From assembly GCF_003815015.1 (NCBI RefSeq), contig NZ_RKRE01000002.1, positions 248,001 to 312,000 of the forward strand: a stretch of 64,000 nt of DNA, read 5' to 3'. The translations under genes and the position numbers were made by a program. Below the pieces are notes generated by a model that saw nothing but the letters and a program-made list of their open reading frames with translations, had not been told where the DNA came from and searched no databases. This DNA is from Thermodesulfitimonas autotrophica. Its GTDB lineage: Bacteria; Bacillota; Desulfotomaculia; Desulfotomaculales; Ammonificaceae. Below, one piece after another: positions 37,012 through 45,274 of this stretch; the stretch's first letter is position 1, and every line of letters begins with the position of its first letter.

Positions 37012-37833
37012 ATGGATATTCACTGGTATCCGGGCCACATGGCCAAAGCCCGGAAGCTCATCAGGGAATCCCTCAAGCTCGTTCACGTCATCTTCGAACT
37101 ACTTGACGCCCGCATTCCCCGCTCCAGCCGCAACCCCGACATCGCCGCGCTCCTTGCCGGCAAGCCCCGGGTGGTGATCCTGAATAAGACCGACCTCGCC
37201 GACCCCGCCGAAACCCGCCTCTGGGCCGAGAGGTTAGTTGCCGAAGGCACGCCCGTGGTGCAGCTCGACTCCTTCACCGGGCGCGGTTTTGGCAAAATCC
37301 CGCGCGCCGTGCGGGAGGCGGCCGCACCCGGGCGCACCGGGACTATCAGAGGTATGGTCGTCGGCATCCCGAACGTCGGTAAATCCACCTTCATCAACCG
37401 GCTCGCCGGCCAAAAGGCGGCGGCCACCGGCGCCCGGCCCGGCGTGACGCGTGGCAAGCAGTGGATCCGCGTTGCTCCGGGAATCGAGCTGCTCGACACG
37501 CCCGGCGTCCTTTGGCCCCGCTTTGACGACCGGGAAGTGGCACTCAAGCTCGCGGCCACCGGAGCGCTGAAAGAAGAAGCGATCGACTGCGAGGCAGTCG
37601 CCCTCTGGCTTCTCGACTGGATCCGTGCCGAATACCCGGGGGTGCTCAAGCGCCGCTACCAATTGGCGGCGCTGCCGGCCGACAGCCATATGCTCTTGGA
37701 AACGATCGGGCTGAAGCGCGGGCTGGTGGTCGCCGGGGGCCGGGTGGACCGCTTTAAGGCGGCGGTGGCGCTCCTGAAAGAGTTCCGGGAGGGCCGGCTC
37801 GGCAGGTTTACCCTGGATAAATGTCCGGTTTGA
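37012..37833 (+). CDS. rbgA: Ribosome biogenesis GTPase RbgA (YlqF)
   Basis: Circularly permuted GTPase needed for late 50S assembly. 273 residues: MDIHWYPGHMAKARKLI, G4 motif LNKTDLAD before G1 motif GIPNVGKSTFINRL and G3 LDTPGVLWPRF, which shows the permuted order. ATG at 37012 after GGAAGAGGG. Standard neighbour of rplS, lepB and rnhB. Confidence 0.97.
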   Translation: MDIHWYPGHMAKARKLIRESLKLVHVIFELLDARIPRSSRNPDIAALLAGKPRVVILNKTDLADPAETRLWAERLVAEGTPVVQLDSFTGRGFGKIPRAVREAAAPGRTGTIRGMVVGIPNVGKSTFINRLAGQKAAATGARPGVTRGKQWIRVAPGIELLDTPGVLWPRFDDREVALKLAATGALKEEAIDCEAVALWLLDWIRAEYPGVLKRRYQLAALPADSHMLLETIGLKRGLVVAGGRVDRFKAAVALLKEFREGRLGRFTLDKCPV

Positions 37834-37903
37834 TAAAAATTCAAGGGCGCCGGAATAAAGCCGCAGGCCGTTTCTATAAGGCCCCGCAGGTTGGAGGATG
37901 CCG

Positions 37904-38614
37904 ATGTTTCCGCAATACACGGTAACCTTTTCGGAAGATGCCCGGGAGTTACTTTGCCGGGGCACGCCCGCTGAAGAAAAAGCGCGCTACGAAGCCCTTT
38001 TCTTTTTTGAGCAGGACCTGCGGCGGCGCGGCTGCGCGCTGATCGCCGGCGTGGATGAGGCTGGCCGGGGACCGCTGGCCGGCCCGGTGGTAGCCGCAGC
38101 GGTAATCCTGCCGGAAGAGGTGGACCTGCCAGGACTTGACGACTCCAAGCGCCTCAGCGCCGCGCAGCGGGAACGTCTGGCAGCGCAGATCTGCACTTGT
38201 GCCCGCGCCTGGGCGGTGGGCCTGGCCTCCGTCGCCGAGATCGACGCCCTAAACATCCTCCAGGCCTCTTTCTTAGCGATGCGCCGGGCACTCGCCGGCC
38301 TTCCCCTTAAGCCCGACCACGTAGTGGTGGACGGGCGTCCCATCCCCCGCCTCCCCCTGCCCCAGACGGGCGTAGTCCGCGGCGACGCGCAGGTGGCGGC
38401 GGTGGCCGCGGCCTCGATCATCGCCAAAGTGACGCGCGACCGGCTAATGGTCGCGCTCGACCGGGAGTTTCCCCAGTACGGCTTCGCCCGGCACAAGGGC
38501 TACCCCACCCGCGAACACCTCGCCATGCTCCAGCGGTACGGCCCCTCCCCCCACCACCGGCGGAGCTTCGGCCCGGTGAAAGCCCTGCTCGGAGGACCGG
38601 GCGGTTATGCCTGA
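37904..38614 (+). CDS. rnhB: Ribonuclease HII
   Basis: Cleaves RNA in RNA-DNA hybrids, including single ribonucleotides. 236 residues with [42 protein letters not shown] and [16 protein letters not shown] holding the acidic catalytic residues. The ATG at 37904 is six bases after GGAGG; an ATG at 37898 abuts the SD. It overlaps yraN by eight bases. Confidence 0.97.
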   Translation: MFPQYTVTFSEDARELLCRGTPAEEKARYEALFFFEQDLRRRGCALIAGVDEAGRGPLAGPVVAAAVILPEEVDLPGLDDSKRLSAAQRERLAAQICTCARAWAVGLASVAEIDALNILQASFLAMRRALAGLPLKPDHVVVDGRPIPRLPLPQTGVVRGDAQVAAVAAASIIAKVTRDRLMVALDREFPQYGFARHKGYPTREHLAMLQRYGPSPHHRRSFGPVKALLGGPGGYA

Positions 38615-38972
38615 CGCGAGGCGACGCCGCGGCGCCGAAGCGGAAGCTTTGGCCGCCGCGTACCTCAAGCGCAAGGGCTACCAGATTCTCGCCCGGAACT
38701 ACCGCTGCCGCTACGGCGAAATCGACCTCATCGCCATAGACCAGGGCACCCTCGTCTTCGTCGAGGTCCGGGCCAAATCCTCCCTGCACTTCGGCACCCC
38801 TCAGGAAAGCGTCGGCTACAAAAAACAGCAGAAACTCCGGGAAGTGGCGCGCTACTACTTGGCCAACGAGTGGCGCCGGGGCAGCCCCTGCCGCTTCGAC
38901 GTCGTCGCCGTGCAGTTCGACCGGGAAAGCGGGGAAATGAAAGACCTCGAGCACATCGAGAACGCGTTTTAA
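38607..38972 (+). CDS. yraN: UPF0102 family protein YraN
   Basis: 121-residue protein of the YraN group, with a predicted Holliday-junction-resolvase-like nuclease fold. [27 protein letters not shown] then [22 protein letters not shown] give the E-D-ExK style acidic core. Biological role not established. It overlaps rnhB and is the last plus-strand gene before the convergent comM. Confidence 0.93.
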   Translation: MPDARRRRGAEAEALAAAYLKRKGYQILARNYRCRYGEIDLIAIDQGTLVFVEVRAKSSLHFGTPQESVGYKKQQKLREVARYYLANEWRRGSPCRFDVVAVQFDRESGEMKDLEHIENAF

Positions 38973-39046
38973 AAAAAGTTGCGGCACCGCTGTTTCTGAA
39001 CCGGTAGCTACCCGTAAAGAGGTGCCTGTGGCCCCGGAATCCGCCT

Positions 39047-40573
39047 CTAAAAAGCCGCCCCCTCGCGCTCCCGGTACTGCAGCGCCTCGGCGATGTGCGC
39101 GGTGCCGATCGCTTCGGCACCTTCCAGGTCCGCGATGGTCCGGGCAACTTTCAATACCCGGTCGTAGGCGCGCGCACTCAGCGCCATTTGCCGGAAAGCC
39201 GCCTGCAACATCCGCTGCGCCTCCCGCGTCGGGCCACAGAAACGTCGCACCTGAGCACCCGTCATCGCCGCGTTACAGGTGACCGGCGTGCCCCGGAAAC
39301 GCTCCCGCTGGACCGCCCTTGCCCCCTCCACGCGCTGGCGCACCGCCGCCGAGCTTTCCCCAGCCGGTTCGCCGGCCAGCTCTTCAAACCGGACCCGCGG
39401 GACGGTGATGCAGATATCGATCCGGTCGAGCAGCGGCCCGGAAAGACGGCTCCGGTAGCGCTGCAGTTGCGCCGGCGAGCAGGTGCACTCTTTCTCCTGG
39501 TCCCCTTGATAACCGCACGGGCAGGGGTTGGCAGCAGCAACCAGCATGATCCGCGCGGGAAAGGAAACCGCGGCTGCCGCGCGCGAAACAGTCACGATCC
39601 CGTCCTCCAGCGGCTGGCGCAGGGCCTCGAGCGCTTCCTTAGAAAACTCGGGGAATTCGTCGAGAAAAAGAACGCCGTGGTGGGCGAGGCTCACTTCCCC
39701 CGGGCGGGGATAGCGGCCGCCCCCGACAAGCGCCGCTGGCGAAGCGGTGTGGTGGGGCGCGCGGAAGGGTCGCTCCCGCAAAAGCGGCTCGCCCGGAGGT
39801 AAAAGGCCCGCCAGGCTGTGGATTTTTGTCACCTCGAGCGCCTCCGCGAAAGTCATCGCCGGTAAAATGGTAGGCAACCGCCGCGCCAGCATCGTCTTGC
39901 CCGTTCCCGGCGTGCCGATCATGAGAACGTTGTGCCCGCCAGCCGCCGCCACTTCAAGCGCCCGCTTAGCATAAAGCTGGCCCCTAACCTCACTAAAATC
40001 AAGCGTCGCTTTCCGGGGTTCACCCGCCGCCAGGTCAACCCTGCACGGCTGCGGGAGCTCTCGCTCCCCAGCGAGAAACTGCGCCAGCTCCTGCAGATTT
40101 TCCACGGGATAAACCGTGGCCCCCGCCACCAGCGCCGCCTCGTGGGCATTTGCTGCCGCCACCACTACCTCGTTTTCCCCGTAGTCCACCGCAGCCGCCA
40201 CCGCCGGCAGCACCCCGCAGACCCCCCGCACCGTGCCGTCGAGCGAGAGTTCGCCAAAATAGACAAACCGGGCCGCGGCTTGGGCCGGCACCTGCCCCGT
40301 CGCCGCCAGGATGCCGGCGGCCAGCGCGAGATCGTAACCCGGTCCCTCCTTACGGATATCGGCCGGGGCCAGGTTGACCGTAATCCGCCCGAGCGGAAAC
40401 GTAAATCCGGCATTTTTCAGCGCCGCCCGCACTCTGTCGCGCGCCTCGCGGACGGCCGCATCTGGAAGCCCCACAATCTCAAAGGCAGGCAATCCCCCGC
40501 CGACATCAACTTCCACCCGCACCAAATACCCCTGCAGGCCGTAAAGCGCCACGCTTTTAACCACCGCCAGCAA
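39047..40573 (-). CDS. comM: YifB/ComM Mg-chelatase-like AAA+ ATPase
   Basis: Branch-migration-type AAA+ protein; ComM promotes integration of transforming DNA in Gram-negative bacteria. 508 residues: N-terminal Lon-like domain (LPAFEIVGLPDAAVREARDRVRAAL), Walker A MIGTPGTGKTMLARRL, Walker B VLFLDEFPEF, Cys cluster NPCPCGYQGDQEKECTC, and a C-terminal Mg-chelatase domain. TTG start at 40573 eight bases after GGGGAGG. A Spo0A-type box lies 82 bases upstream. Confidence 0.96.
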   Translation of the reverse strand: MLAVVKSVALYGLQGYLVRVEVDVGGGLPAFEIVGLPDAAVREARDRVRAALKNAGFTFPLGRITVNLAPADIRKEGPGYDLALAAGILAATGQVPAQAAARFVYFGELSLDGTVRGVCGVLPAVAAAVDYGENEVVVAAANAHEAALVAGATVYPVENLQELAQFLAGERELPQPCRVDLAAGEPRKATLDFSEVRGQLYAKRALEVAAAGGHNVLMIGTPGTGKTMLARRLPTILPAMTFAEALEVTKIHSLAGLLPPGEPLLRERPFRAPHHTASPAALVGGGRYPRPGEVSLAHHGVLFLDEFPEFSKEALEALRQPLEDGIVTVSRAAAAVSFPARIMLVAAANPCPCGYQGDQEKECTCSPAQLQRYRSRLSGPLLDRIDICITVPRVRFEELAGEPAGESSAAVRQRVEGARAVQRERFRGTPVTCNAAMTGAQVRRFCGPTREAQRMLQAAFRQMALSARAYDRVLKVARTIADLEGAEAIGTAHIAEALQYREREGAAF

Positions 40574-40655
40574 CTGCGCCGCCTCCCCTTGATTTCAAGC
40601 TTCAATTCGCCACAACGGTTAAGGCTTCCTCCTTTATCCCTGGTAAATCCACCTT

Positions 40656-40662
40656 TTCGACA
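40656..40662 (-). promoter_or_regulatory. Spo0A box between comM and the DUF4198-like gene
   Basis: Minus-strand TGTCGAA followed by AAAGG, a perfect core 0A box. It lies in the 192-base divergent region, 82 bases from the comM start and about 100 from the other gene. Confidence 0.4.
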
Positions 40663-40765
40663 GCTTACCAGTGTGGTATTCTTTATCTAAACGCCTGTAG
40701 GTCTACCGATGGATTAGGGAGCCGGGTAAAACGGAAGAATAGTTCTCAAAACCGAGGTGACACTG

Positions 40766-41521
40766 GTGACAACGCTCTTAAAAGCAGTAAAGGGACACGA
40801 GATCTGGCTCCTGCCGGAGGCCGGCCACGGCCACAAAGGCCGTGAACTGCGCTGCCGGCTCTTTTACGGCCACGCGATGCACCCGGACGGGGTAGCCCCC
40901 CGCGACCGGCTTAGGGCTTGGGCGGTTGATCCGGGGGGTGAAAAGATCAGCCTCCCGGTCACCGAAAACGGCGACGACCACCACCTCGTCCGGCTGGTGC
41001 CGGAGCGGGAAGGGCTGTGGGCGCTGGTCGCTGAAAATGACGTAGGCCCCATAGTGTTGACTAAAGGCGGGCTTTACAAGCCCGGCACGCGCAAGGAGTA
41101 CCCGGACGCCCGCGAGGCTGCCTGTTACTACCAGTACGCCAAAACTTACCTGCAGGTCGGCCACTTTTGCGCCGCCTGCGGCGACCTCTTCAAACAAGCT
41201 GACGTCAGCTTCTTGGGGAACGAGCTCGAGATCGTCCTGTCGCCCGGCGATTACCGCGCCGGCAGCGAGGTCGCCCTCCAGGTGCGCTACCGCGGCGGGC
41301 CGCTCCCTGGCGCGCTCCTCTGCGCCAACTGGAGTCTCAGCGAAAAAAGGGACTGGCCGCTGCGCGTTCCCACCGACGCCCAGGGCCGGGCAACGATCCG
41401 CCTGACGGCAGGCGGCCACTGGCTCTTCTACGTCCGCCACACCGATGCCGGCCGCGGCGTGCCGGGCGAGTACGAAAAACGGGTGGTCAGCGCCACCCTA
41501 AGCCTGTACGGCGTCCGGTAA
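40766..41521 (+). CDS. DUF4198-like protein
   Basis: 251-residue protein resembling the DUF4198 group, whose members are usually exported and often sit beside nickel or cobalt transporters. HEIWLLPEAGHGHKGRELRCRLFYGHAMHPDG and the C-terminal YRAGSEVALQVRYRGGPLPGALL (an Ig-like beta part) support this. No signal peptide is visible, no transporter is adjacent, and a CAACG Cys pair lies mid-protein. GTG at 40766 is five bases after GAGGTGA; a GTG at 40757 is possible. Substrate and role unknown. Confidence 0.6.
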   Translation: MTTLLKAVKGHEIWLLPEAGHGHKGRELRCRLFYGHAMHPDGVAPRDRLRAWAVDPGGEKISLPVTENGDDHHLVRLVPEREGLWALVAENDVGPIVLTKGGLYKPGTRKEYPDAREAACYYQYAKTYLQVGHFCAACGDLFKQADVSFLGNELEIVLSPGDYRAGSEVALQVRYRGGPLPGALLCANWSLSEKRDWPLRVPTDAQGRATIRLTAGGHWLFYVRHTDAGRGVPGEYEKRVVSATLSLYGVR

Positions 41522-41565
41522 ACCAAAATACGCCACGCTCGTTGTTTCCTACCCTGACGCCGCGC

Positions 41566-41603
41566 AAAAACGGGGCCCGCCGCTTTTACCCCCGGCGGGC
41601 CCC
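41566..41603 (-). terminator. Strong terminator, probably bidirectional
   Basis: Perfect 11-bp stem GGGGCCCGCCG/CGGCGGGCCCC (41572-41582 with 41593-41603). On the minus strand it is followed by GTTTTTG; on the plus strand by GCCTAATTTTA. It closes both the DUF4198-like gene and the DUF3243 gene. Confidence 0.85.
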
Positions 41604-41632
41604 GCCTAATTTTACATCAAAACCTTTAAAAC

Positions 41633-41902
41633 TTAATGAACCACCTTTGAGCCGAGCCGCAGCACCAAACTCGCCATCGTCCGCTTCTCCGCGGGCGTAG
41701 CCATGCGCCACATCTCCTTAAGCAGCGCCTCCTCCGGCGAATCGGGCTTCACAAACTTGGCCAGCACGTCACCTAAATTAATAATCCCGTCCACAAGCTG
41801 CTCGTCGGAAAGCCCTGCGGCCTTGCCTTCCCTTATCTTGGCCGCCAGCTCTTTGGGGAAATTCTCTAGGGCCATCCGCTCCCCGTGCTCCATCCGTTCC
41901 AT
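41633..41902 (-). CDS. DUF3243-like small protein
   Basis: 89-residue acidic helical protein. The stretch IINLGDVLAKFVKPDSPEEALLKEMWRMATPAEKRTMASLVLRL follows the DUF3243 pattern (GD.LA..V.P.....LLKE.W..A...E....A.....L). Function of the family is unknown. ATG at 41902 is eight bases after GGAGGTGA, just downstream of a perfect 8-bp hairpin. It is the only gene between selC and the terminator, so may share the selC transcript. Confidence 0.65.
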   Translation of the reverse strand: MERMEHGERMALENFPKELAAKIREGKAAGLSDEQLVDGIINLGDVLAKFVKPDSPEEALLKEMWRMATPAEKRTMASLVLRLGSKVVH

Positions 41903-41916
41903 AGAACCTTCACCTC

Positions 41917-41934
41917 CTCACCTTTTAAGGTGAG
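41917..41934. other. Perfect hairpin at the DUF3243 gene leader
   Basis: CTCACCTT-TT-AAGGTGAG (8-bp stem, 2-base loop). On the minus strand it directly precedes the SD of the DUF3243 gene and could influence ribosome access; on the plus strand it is followed by TTTTCC but no plus-strand gene lies upstream. Confidence 0.4.
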
Positions 41935-41967
41935 TTTTCCCGGTGAAGGTAATTTTTATTCGCGCTC

Positions 41968-42061
41968 TGGCGGGAGTGCGTGGGAATCGAACCCACCACG
42001 GACTTTTGGCCCGTCAGCTGGTTTTGAAGACCAGGAGGCCCACCAGGACCCGTCCACCCCC
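41968..42061 (-). tRNA. selC: tRNA-Sec (UCA anticodon)
   Basis: 94-nt selenocysteine tRNA. The anticodon stem CTGGT/ACCAG encloses loop CTTCAAA with anticodon TCA. A 6-bp D stem (GGGTCC/GGGCCT), a long variable arm (ACGGGC/GTCCGT, loop CAAAA), the T arm GTGGG-TTCGATT-CCCAC, discriminator G and encoded CCA are present. The acceptor pairs GGGGGTGG with GCACTCCC: seven pairs (one G-U), while the eighth position, usual in bacterial tRNA-Sec, is a G-G mismatch. This predicts UGA decoding as selenocysteine; selA, selB and selD are not in the window. Confidence 0.93.
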
Positions 42062-42128
42062 ACCCTCGATTATAGCGAAAAAAGCGAAAACCTGTCAAAC
42101 CCGCCCGGGCAATAAGCGCCAAAGCCAG

Positions 42129-43448
42129 CTACCCTTTCTTCCCCTCCCGCAGCCGGCGCAGTTTTTCCAGTCGCTCCCTTAAAACCGCCTCGGCGCCCCG
42201 GTCCGTAGGTTCATAGTAAATAGTGCCGCGCAACCCCGCCGGCAGGTAGTCCTGCGCGACGAAACCGCCGGGGTAGTCGTGGGGGTACTTGTAGCCGGCG
42301 CCGTGGCCGAAGGATTTGGCGCCACGGTAACTGGCGTCCCGCAGGTGCGGCGGCACCGGGCCGGTTTCTTTCTGCGCCACGTCCGCCAGCGCCTGCTCAA
42401 CCGCCCGGTAGGCCGCGTTACTTTTCGGGGCTAGAGATAGGTAGATCACCGCTTCGGCCAAAATGATCCGCGCCTCCGGCAGCCCGACGAACTGCACCGC
42501 GTCCGCCGCCGCTTGGGCAACCAGTAACGCCCGCGGGTCGGCGAGGCCCACATCTTCGGCGGCGCTGATGACCAGCCGCCGCGCAATAAACTTCACATCT
42601 TCCCCGGCAGCCACCATCCGGGCTAAGTAGTGCAGCGCCGCGTCCGGATCACTTCCCCGGATCGACTTGATGAAGGCCGAAGCGACATCGTAGTGCGTAT
42701 CGCCCGCCTTGTCGTACTGCAGCGCCCGCTGGCGGATGCACTCCGCCGCCGCCGGCAGATCGATGGTGATGACCCCGTCTGGCCCCGGCGGGGTGGTCAG
42801 AACCGCCACCTCCAGCGCCCCGAGCGCCGCCCGGGCGTCCCCGGCCGCAGCATTAGCCAAGTGGTCCAGCGCCTCAGGCAATAGTCTCACGGCATACATC
42901 CCCAGCCCCCGCTCCGGATCCGCCAGCGCCCGGGTCAGGATTATCCGGAGGTCCTCAGCAGTCAGCGGCTCAAACCGGAAGATCTTAGCGCGGGAGCGGA
43001 GCGCCCCCACAATCTCAAAGTAGGGATTCTCGGTAGTGGTGCCAATAAGGGTAATGATGCCATCCTCGACGAAGGGGAGCAGCGCGTCCTGCTGGAGCTT
43101 GTTCAGGTGGTGAATCTCGTCGAGGCACAAGACCACCGGTCGCCCCTCCCGCTGGGCCCGCGCGGCCACCTCCCGCAGCTCCTTCACCGTAGTAAGCGCC
43201 GCGTTTAAGCGCACAAAAGGACTGCCGCTCGTTCGGGCGGCGATCTCAGCCAGCGCCGTCTTGCCGGTACCCGGCGGCCCGTAAAAAATGGCCGAGCCCA
43301 GCCGCCCGGCTTTTATCGCCCGGTAAAGGAGCTTTCCTTCGGCGAGCAGGTGGCGCTGCCCGACGAATTCCTTCAGGGTCCGGGGCCTAAAACGGGCCGC
43401 AAGGGGTTGCGTTGCCAGTTCTTCTTTCAGGTTGCCATCCCCTAACAT
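42129..43448 (-). CDS. rarA: Replication-associated recombination protein RarA (MgsA)
   Basis: AAA+ clamp-loader-like ATPase acting at stalled forks. 439 residues: PLAARFRPRTLKEFVGQRHLL, Walker A FYGPPGTGKTALAEI, Walker B VLCLDEIHHLNK, sensor IGTTTENPYFE, and the C-terminal tetramerisation domain with YDVASAFIKSIRGSDPDAALHYLARM and YKYPHDYPGGFVAQDYLP. ATG at 43448 with GGGAG upstream; the frame is open to 43793, but the extra 115 residues are antisense to the DUF72 gene and not RarA-like. Confidence 0.97.
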   Translation of the reverse strand: MLGDGNLKEELATQPLAARFRPRTLKEFVGQRHLLAEGKLLYRAIKAGRLGSAIFYGPPGTGKTALAEIAARTSGSPFVRLNAALTTVKELREVAARAQREGRPVVLCLDEIHHLNKLQQDALLPFVEDGIITLIGTTTENPYFEIVGALRSRAKIFRFEPLTAEDLRIILTRALADPERGLGMYAVRLLPEALDHLANAAAGDARAALGALEVAVLTTPPGPDGVITIDLPAAAECIRQRALQYDKAGDTHYDVASAFIKSIRGSDPDAALHYLARMVAAGEDVKFIARRLVISAAEDVGLADPRALLVAQAAADAVQFVGLPEARIILAEAVIYLSLAPKSNAAYRAVEQALADVAQKETGPVPPHLRDASYRGAKSFGHGAGYKYPHDYPGGFVAQDYLPAGLRGTIYYEPTDRGAEAVLRERLEKLRRLREGKKG

Positions 43449-43485
43449 TGGCGACTCCCTTTCTTGGTAGACGGACCAGGTAATC

Positions 43486-44262
43486 CTATCGCCGTAAAAG
43501 CATACCGGCCAGCAGCTCTTTAAGCTCTCGCGCGTTAGCCACGGCATAACTGCCGGCGTCGTTGTTGAAGTAGGCGTAAACGTCCCGGCCCGCAGCGAGG
43601 TGTGCCGCCATCTTTTCCGCCCAGACCGCCAGCACCTCCCGTGGGTAGGAAGAAGCGTAAAGGCGCTCGTGCCCGTGAAAGCGATAGTAAGCGAAATTGG
43701 TCGTGATCGCCTCGACGCAGGGCCAGCGCGGCGCGTCAGCGGTACAGAGGGCGTACCCGTAAGCGCGCAGAACATCGTAAATTTCGGGGGCAAACCACGT
43801 TGGGTGGCGAAACTCGAAAGCGTGACGGGTCGTCTTCGCCACCGGGTTTTCCTGCAGCAACCCGCAAAACTCTTCCAGGCGCTTCCGGTCGGCGCGCATC
43901 CCGGGCGGTAGCTGCCAGAGAACTACGCCTAATTTTTCCCCGAGCAGCGCCGCGCGGGTAAAAAAAAGGGCCACCGTCGCGGCCACATCGCTTAACCGCT
44001 TCTGGTGGGTAATGAGACGGCTTCCCTTTAAGGTAAAAGAAAAACCAGGCGGTGAAATCTGGTACCAGGTTTTCAGGGTGCTTTCCCGGGGAAGGCGGTA
44101 AAACGTGACGTTAAGTTCGACGGTGTTAAAAACCGTGGCGTAAAAACGTAACTGCTCGCGGGCAGGCAGCTCCGGCGGGTAAAAAGTCCCCCGCCAGTGC
44201 GGGTAGCTGTAACCGCTCGTGCCTATCCACGCAATAGCCTGCCGCCCCGCCATGGAAGCCAT
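43486..44262 (-). CDS. DUF72 (YecE) family protein
   Basis: 258-residue TIM-barrel-like protein of the DUF72 family; biochemical function unknown. WIGTSGYSYPHWRGTFYPPELP, FNTVELNVTFYRLP, VVLWQLPPGMRADRKRLEEF, AFEFRHPTWF, YYRFHGHERLYASSYP and DVYAYFNNDAGSYAVANA are the conserved stations. It follows a MOSC gene by 15 bases and precedes rarA, likely one transcript. Confidence 0.92.
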   Translation of the reverse strand: MASMAGRQAIAWIGTSGYSYPHWRGTFYPPELPAREQLRFYATVFNTVELNVTFYRLPRESTLKTWYQISPPGFSFTLKGSRLITHQKRLSDVAATVALFFTRAALLGEKLGVVLWQLPPGMRADRKRLEEFCGLLQENPVAKTTRHAFEFRHPTWFAPEIYDVLRAYGYALCTADAPRWPCVEAITTNFAYYRFHGHERLYASSYPREVLAVWAEKMAAHLAAGRDVYAYFNNDAGSYAVANARELKELLAGMLLRR

Positions 44263-44277
44263 TCGCCCCGCGTTGGT

Positions 44278-44733
44278 TCACGGCAAGACCCGCACCGGGT
44301 CACCCGCCCGGACCCGGCCACCCCGCACCACCCGGCCAAAAACCCCTTCACTTGGGAGTAGCCGCAGCCCGTGGAAGGAATAGTGATGGGGCTTGACTTC
44401 CTTCCCGATCTGGACCACTTCCAGAACACCCTCCCCTACTTGCAGCCGGTCGCCGGGCCGCAGTCCCCGGAGGTCAATGCCGCGGGTAAGGATATTCTCC
44501 GCAAAATCCCCGGCCTGCGCCGGAACTCCTGTTTCCTGGGCCACCCGGAGAACGCTTTCCTCCATCAGCAGGCTCACCTGCCGGGACGTCCCCGCATGGG
44601 CGTCACCACGCAGGCCGTAATTCTCCTCGAAGAAGCCCTCACCCACATTCTCCTTGGCCGTGCCCCGTTCGCGGCTAATACAAACGGCCACTACCTGACC
44701 CTCATTCACTCTTTCCACCCGCGCTTTGCTCAT
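44278..44733 (-). CDS. MOSC domain protein
   Basis: 151-residue MOSC domain (beta-barrel of molybdenum-cofactor sulfurase C-termini). GEGFFEENYGLRGDAHAG, RQVSLLMEES, GDFAENILTRGIDLRGLRPGDRLQVGEGVLEV and the final SEGVFGRVVRGGRVRAGDPVRV follow the family, but the conserved Cys of the sulfur-handling members is not seen, so catalytic sulfur transfer is doubtful. The ATG at 44733 overlaps the previous gene by 32 bases and has a weak SD; a GTG a few codons later is possible. Confidence 0.85.
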   Translation of the reverse strand: MSKARVERVNEGQVVAVCISRERGTAKENVGEGFFEENYGLRGDAHAGTSRQVSLLMEESVLRVAQETGVPAQAGDFAENILTRGIDLRGLRPGDRLQVGEGVLEVVQIGKEVKPHHYSFHGLRLLPSEGVFGRVVRGGRVRAGDPVRVLP

Positions 44734-45091
44734 TCTCTTCTCTAGGCAGCAGTTCGAAAAGATTCATATCCAGGCTTAGCGTTACGGGACGCTGCGGCGG
44801 GTTTTTAACGCGGAGCCGGAAAACCGGGTTCTTCAAGAGGCACTGCCAGACGGTAACCCCCTCGTAACAAGCGCTTTTATCGGCTATTACCCACTCCCCG
44901 TCGCGGTGCTCTTCGAGAAAAAGGATAAAGCGCCCGTTGCTTTTTGCTCTGAAGGCCACAACCAGCGGTTGGCTCCGGAACTCTCCTAGGGTAATCTCTT
45001 CACCGGGAGCAAGTTCGCGGTCCTGGAGCAGGGAAATGATATTGGGTTTAAGCGCCGGCACCGGGCAGACATCAAACAAAGGATAGTACAT
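44702..45091 (-). CDS. Hypothetical protein
   Basis: 129 residues, not recognised. It begins MYYPLFDVCPVPALKPNIISLL and is rich in predicted beta strands (PLVVAFRAKSNGRFILFLEEH; WQCLLKNPVFRLRVKNPPQRPVTLSLDMNLFELLP), with no signal peptide or membrane segment. ATG at 45091 is six bases after AGGAGG. It overlaps the MOSC gene by 32 bases, so the two are probably co-translated and functionally linked. Confidence 0.7.
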   Translation of the reverse strand: MYYPLFDVCPVPALKPNIISLLQDRELAPGEEITLGEFRSQPLVVAFRAKSNGRFILFLEEHRDGEWVIADKSACYEGVTVWQCLLKNPVFRLRVKNPPQRPVTLSLDMNLFELLPREENEQSAGGKSE

Positions 45092-45274
45092 AGGCGTCCT
45101 CCTGTAAAATTTTTCGGTTTTCCCTTCAATTATAAGTCGTTGCCTCACCCCCGGGCAAGGCGTCCCGGCCAAGACCTTTAAAAGAGCCTTCTTTTCTTTT
45201 GGAACCCGCCTGCTGGCTTTACGGGGTGCTTTATGGTAAACTTTATCCTAAATTTAACCTAACCGGGGTGAAAC

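Noticed and set aside
40720-40765. Resemblance to a cobalamin riboswitch core (AGGGAGCCGGGTAAAACGG) before the DUF4198-like gene
   Set aside because: The remaining conserved parts, including the GCCACTG-type box, are missing and the leader is too short.
43449-43793. N-terminal extension of the rarA frame
   Set aside because: It is antisense to the DUF72 gene, low-complexity, and the ATG at 43448 with SD gives the family N-terminus.
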